From positions 198,547,872 to 198,611,871 of the forward strand of contig NC_030677.2 in assembly GCF_000004195.4 (NCBI RefSeq): 64,000 nucleotides of DNA, written 5' to 3'. Every line of letters starts with the position of its first letter. Positions within the stretch are counted from its first letter, which is position 1. The position numbers were made by a program, and so were the translations under genes. This stretch comes from Xenopus tropicalis (lineage: Eukaryota; Chordata; Amphibia; Anura; Pipidae). A model generated the notes under the pieces. The model was not told the DNA's origin, ran no database searches, and saw only the letters and a program-made list of their open reading frames with translations. Positions 62,258 to 64,000 of the stretch are shown in pieces.

Positions 62258-62552
62258 TATTCTGCACTTTAGATTATATTACATAGAGATGAGAAAACAC
62301 CAGTGACCATGTAGAAATGGTTTCTTGGAAACCAGGTAATAAGTAGGTCAGGTTCTGTATAAGTCAGAGAAAATGAAAGGTTCTGAACTTTGAAAAGTGA
62401 AACCTCTTGGCCAAAAGTTCATTGTGACATTCTGGCAAGAAGTATCTATGTGAAACATATTTATCAGAGGGTGAAAACAGAGCTCATCATAATTTGATGA
62501 GCATTTTACAGCTTTCCATTCATTAGTAGGGGCATATTAATAAATATATATA

Positions 62553-63331
62553 CAGGTATCGGACCCCTTATCCGGAAACCCATTATCCAGAAAGCTCCGA
62601 ATTACGGAAAGCCTGTCTCCCATAGACTCCATTATAATCAAATAATTAGGATTTTTAAAATTGATTTCCTTTTTCTCTGTAATAATAAAACTGTACCTTG
62701 TACTTGATCCCAACTAAGATATAATTACCCCTTATTGGGGGCAGAACAGCCCTATTGGGTTTATTTCATGGTTAAATGATTCCCTTTTCTCTGTAATAAT
62801 AAAACAGTACCTGTACTTGATCCCAACTAAGATATAATTACCCCTTATTGGGGGCAGAACAGCCCTATTGGATTTATTTCATGGTTAAATGATTCCCTTT
62901 TCTCTGTAATAATAAAACAGTACATGTACTTGATCCCAACTAAGATATAATTACCCCTTATTGGGGGCAGAACAGCCCTATTGGGTTTATTTAATGGTTA
63001 AATGATTCCCTTTTCTCTGTAATAATAAAACAGTACCTGTACTTGATCCCAACTAAGATATAATTACCCCTTATTGGGGCAGAACAGCCCTATTGAGTTT
63101 ATTTCATGGTTAAATGATTCCCTTTTCTCTGTAATAATAAAACAGTACCTGTACTTGATCCCAACTAAGATATAATTAATCCTTATTGGATGCAAAACAA
63201 TCCTATTAGATTTAATTAATGTTTTATTGATTTTTTAGTAGACTTAAGGTATGAAGATCCAAATTACGGAAAGACCCCTTATCCAGAATACCCTTGGTCC
63301 CGAGCATTCTGGATAATGGGTCCTATACCTG
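62553..63331 (+). mobile_element. MITE with 112-bp minisatellite, copy D (complete)
   Basis: Both ends are present: caggtatcggaccccttatc on the left and, inverted, caggtataggacccattatc on the right, flanked by tata on each side. About four and a half array units (about 62690-63180) lie between. It is the best-preserved copy in the window. Confidence 0.9.
62690..63180 (+). repeat. 112-bp minisatellite in MITE D, about 4.5 units
   Basis: Same unit and orientation as 24970-25625. The last unit is degenerate (taattaatccttattggatg). Confidence 0.95.
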
Positions 63332-63772
63332 TATATTGATAAGGGGCTTACAGCTGCAAGTGTATTGTACTTGATCTTCAATGCAGTTCACATGATGCAT
63401 ATAAAGCAGTTCTGTGTGTCTGTGGAGGCAAATAAACTACCATCCAATAATATAGACTTGTAACCCACAAACAATAATCAGCTGTTTGCTTGGCTTTTAT
63501 TTTATTAGAACTTTAAAACCTGCTGACTGACTGACAATCACACAATGTTCTTTTTTCCCAAATACACAGGCGCCTGTGGGCTGCTCCCTATAATGTTACT
63601 CCTCTCATCAGTCAACCTCCATATACTCCTAGTCTCTTTTATAAGCACACTATAATCTCTCCTTCCATCTATTTCACCTCTTTGTTTTCATACAGAAATA
63701 GGGAATCACTATGAAACAGGCCAAATGGTTTAATGCAGAAGAGCCCACTGACCACTAAGAGTCTTCCTGGCA

Positions 63773-64000
63773 CAGGTATGGCATCCATTATCCAGAAACC
63801 CATTATCCAAAACGTTTTGAATTATGGCAAGACCATCTCTCCTAGATTTAATTTTACATTTATTTTTATCATATACTTTTTAAAAATTATTTCCTTTTTC
63901 TCTGTAATAATAAAACAGTACCTGTACTTGATCCCAACTAAGATATAATTACCCCTTATTGGGGGCAGAACAGCCCTATTGGGTTTATTTAATGGTTAAA
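63773..64000 (+). mobile_element. MITE with 112-bp minisatellite, copy E (cut by window end)
   Basis: Starts caggtatggcatccattatc, then the same left-end sequence as copy D, and enters its first array unit near 63911. The rest lies beyond the window. Confidence 0.85.

Larger units (their letters stand above)
60611..64000. other. spef2 intron upstream of w1, continues past the window
   Basis: No further exon of spef2 was found to the right of w1. The region holds the repeats listed separately. 60931-62030 is otherwise unrecognised; a minus-strand frame at 61465-61662 (GPNWHLYMSDPSVWIWNYNK) has a transposon-like look but no motif I can name. Confidence 0.6.

Overview
The window is vertebrate nuclear DNA, almost certainly from a clawed frog (Xenopus, probably X. 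tropicalis). I infer this from a split gene with short exons in long introns, CR1 and L1-like retrotransposon pieces, many foldback MITEs ending in TTAA, hAT-like MITEs, and the frog-typical MITE that carries its own internal minisatellite. Nothing in it looks bacterial or viral.

Layout. Positions 1-21463 are one continuous satellite array of a 14-base unit with or without an extra 6 bases. It is organised into higher-order blocks of about 2.9 kb, and seven short segments (about 187 bp) are inverted. From 21464 to 64000 the window holds the 3' two thirds of one minus-strand gene, which I identify as spef2 (sperm flagellar protein 2, KPL2, the vertebrate counterpart of Chlamydomonas CPC1). I placed 25 consecutive coding exons (called w1 to w25 here, 5' to 3', right to left) between 60610 and 23656. 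All splice phases agree, and they encode 1218 residues in one open frame. The first exon enters at the adenylate-kinase-like domain. The 5' part of the gene lies beyond 64000. No stop codon or last exon could be placed, so the 3' end is either beyond the array or hidden.

Product. The encoded part has a Walker A P-loop (w1), the rest of a degenerate adenylate-kinase fold (w2-w7), a proline/lysine-rich linker (w9-w11), a conserved alpha-helical region (w12-w16), a charged coiled-coil-like segment (w17-w19) and a C-terminal region with an EF-hand-like loop (w20-w25). SPEF2 family proteins act in the central-pair C1b projection of motile cilia and in sperm-tail assembly. That role is family knowledge and not something the DNA shows.

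Introns. They hold six kinds of minisatellite (31, 34, 41 and 112 bp units among them), two CR1 pieces in opposite orientation, one L1-like reverse transcriptase relic, five copies of a MITE with internal 112-bp repeats, at least five TTAA-flanked MITEs, several hAT-like MITEs including nested ones, a 1 kb purine-rich tract and a compact 70-bp-arm hairpin. No second protein-coding gene, tRNA or rRNA was recognised. The strongest unusual signals are the higher-order satellite with phased inverted modules, the MITE/CR1 nest at 24.9-28.4 kb, and the hairpin at 37.5 kb.
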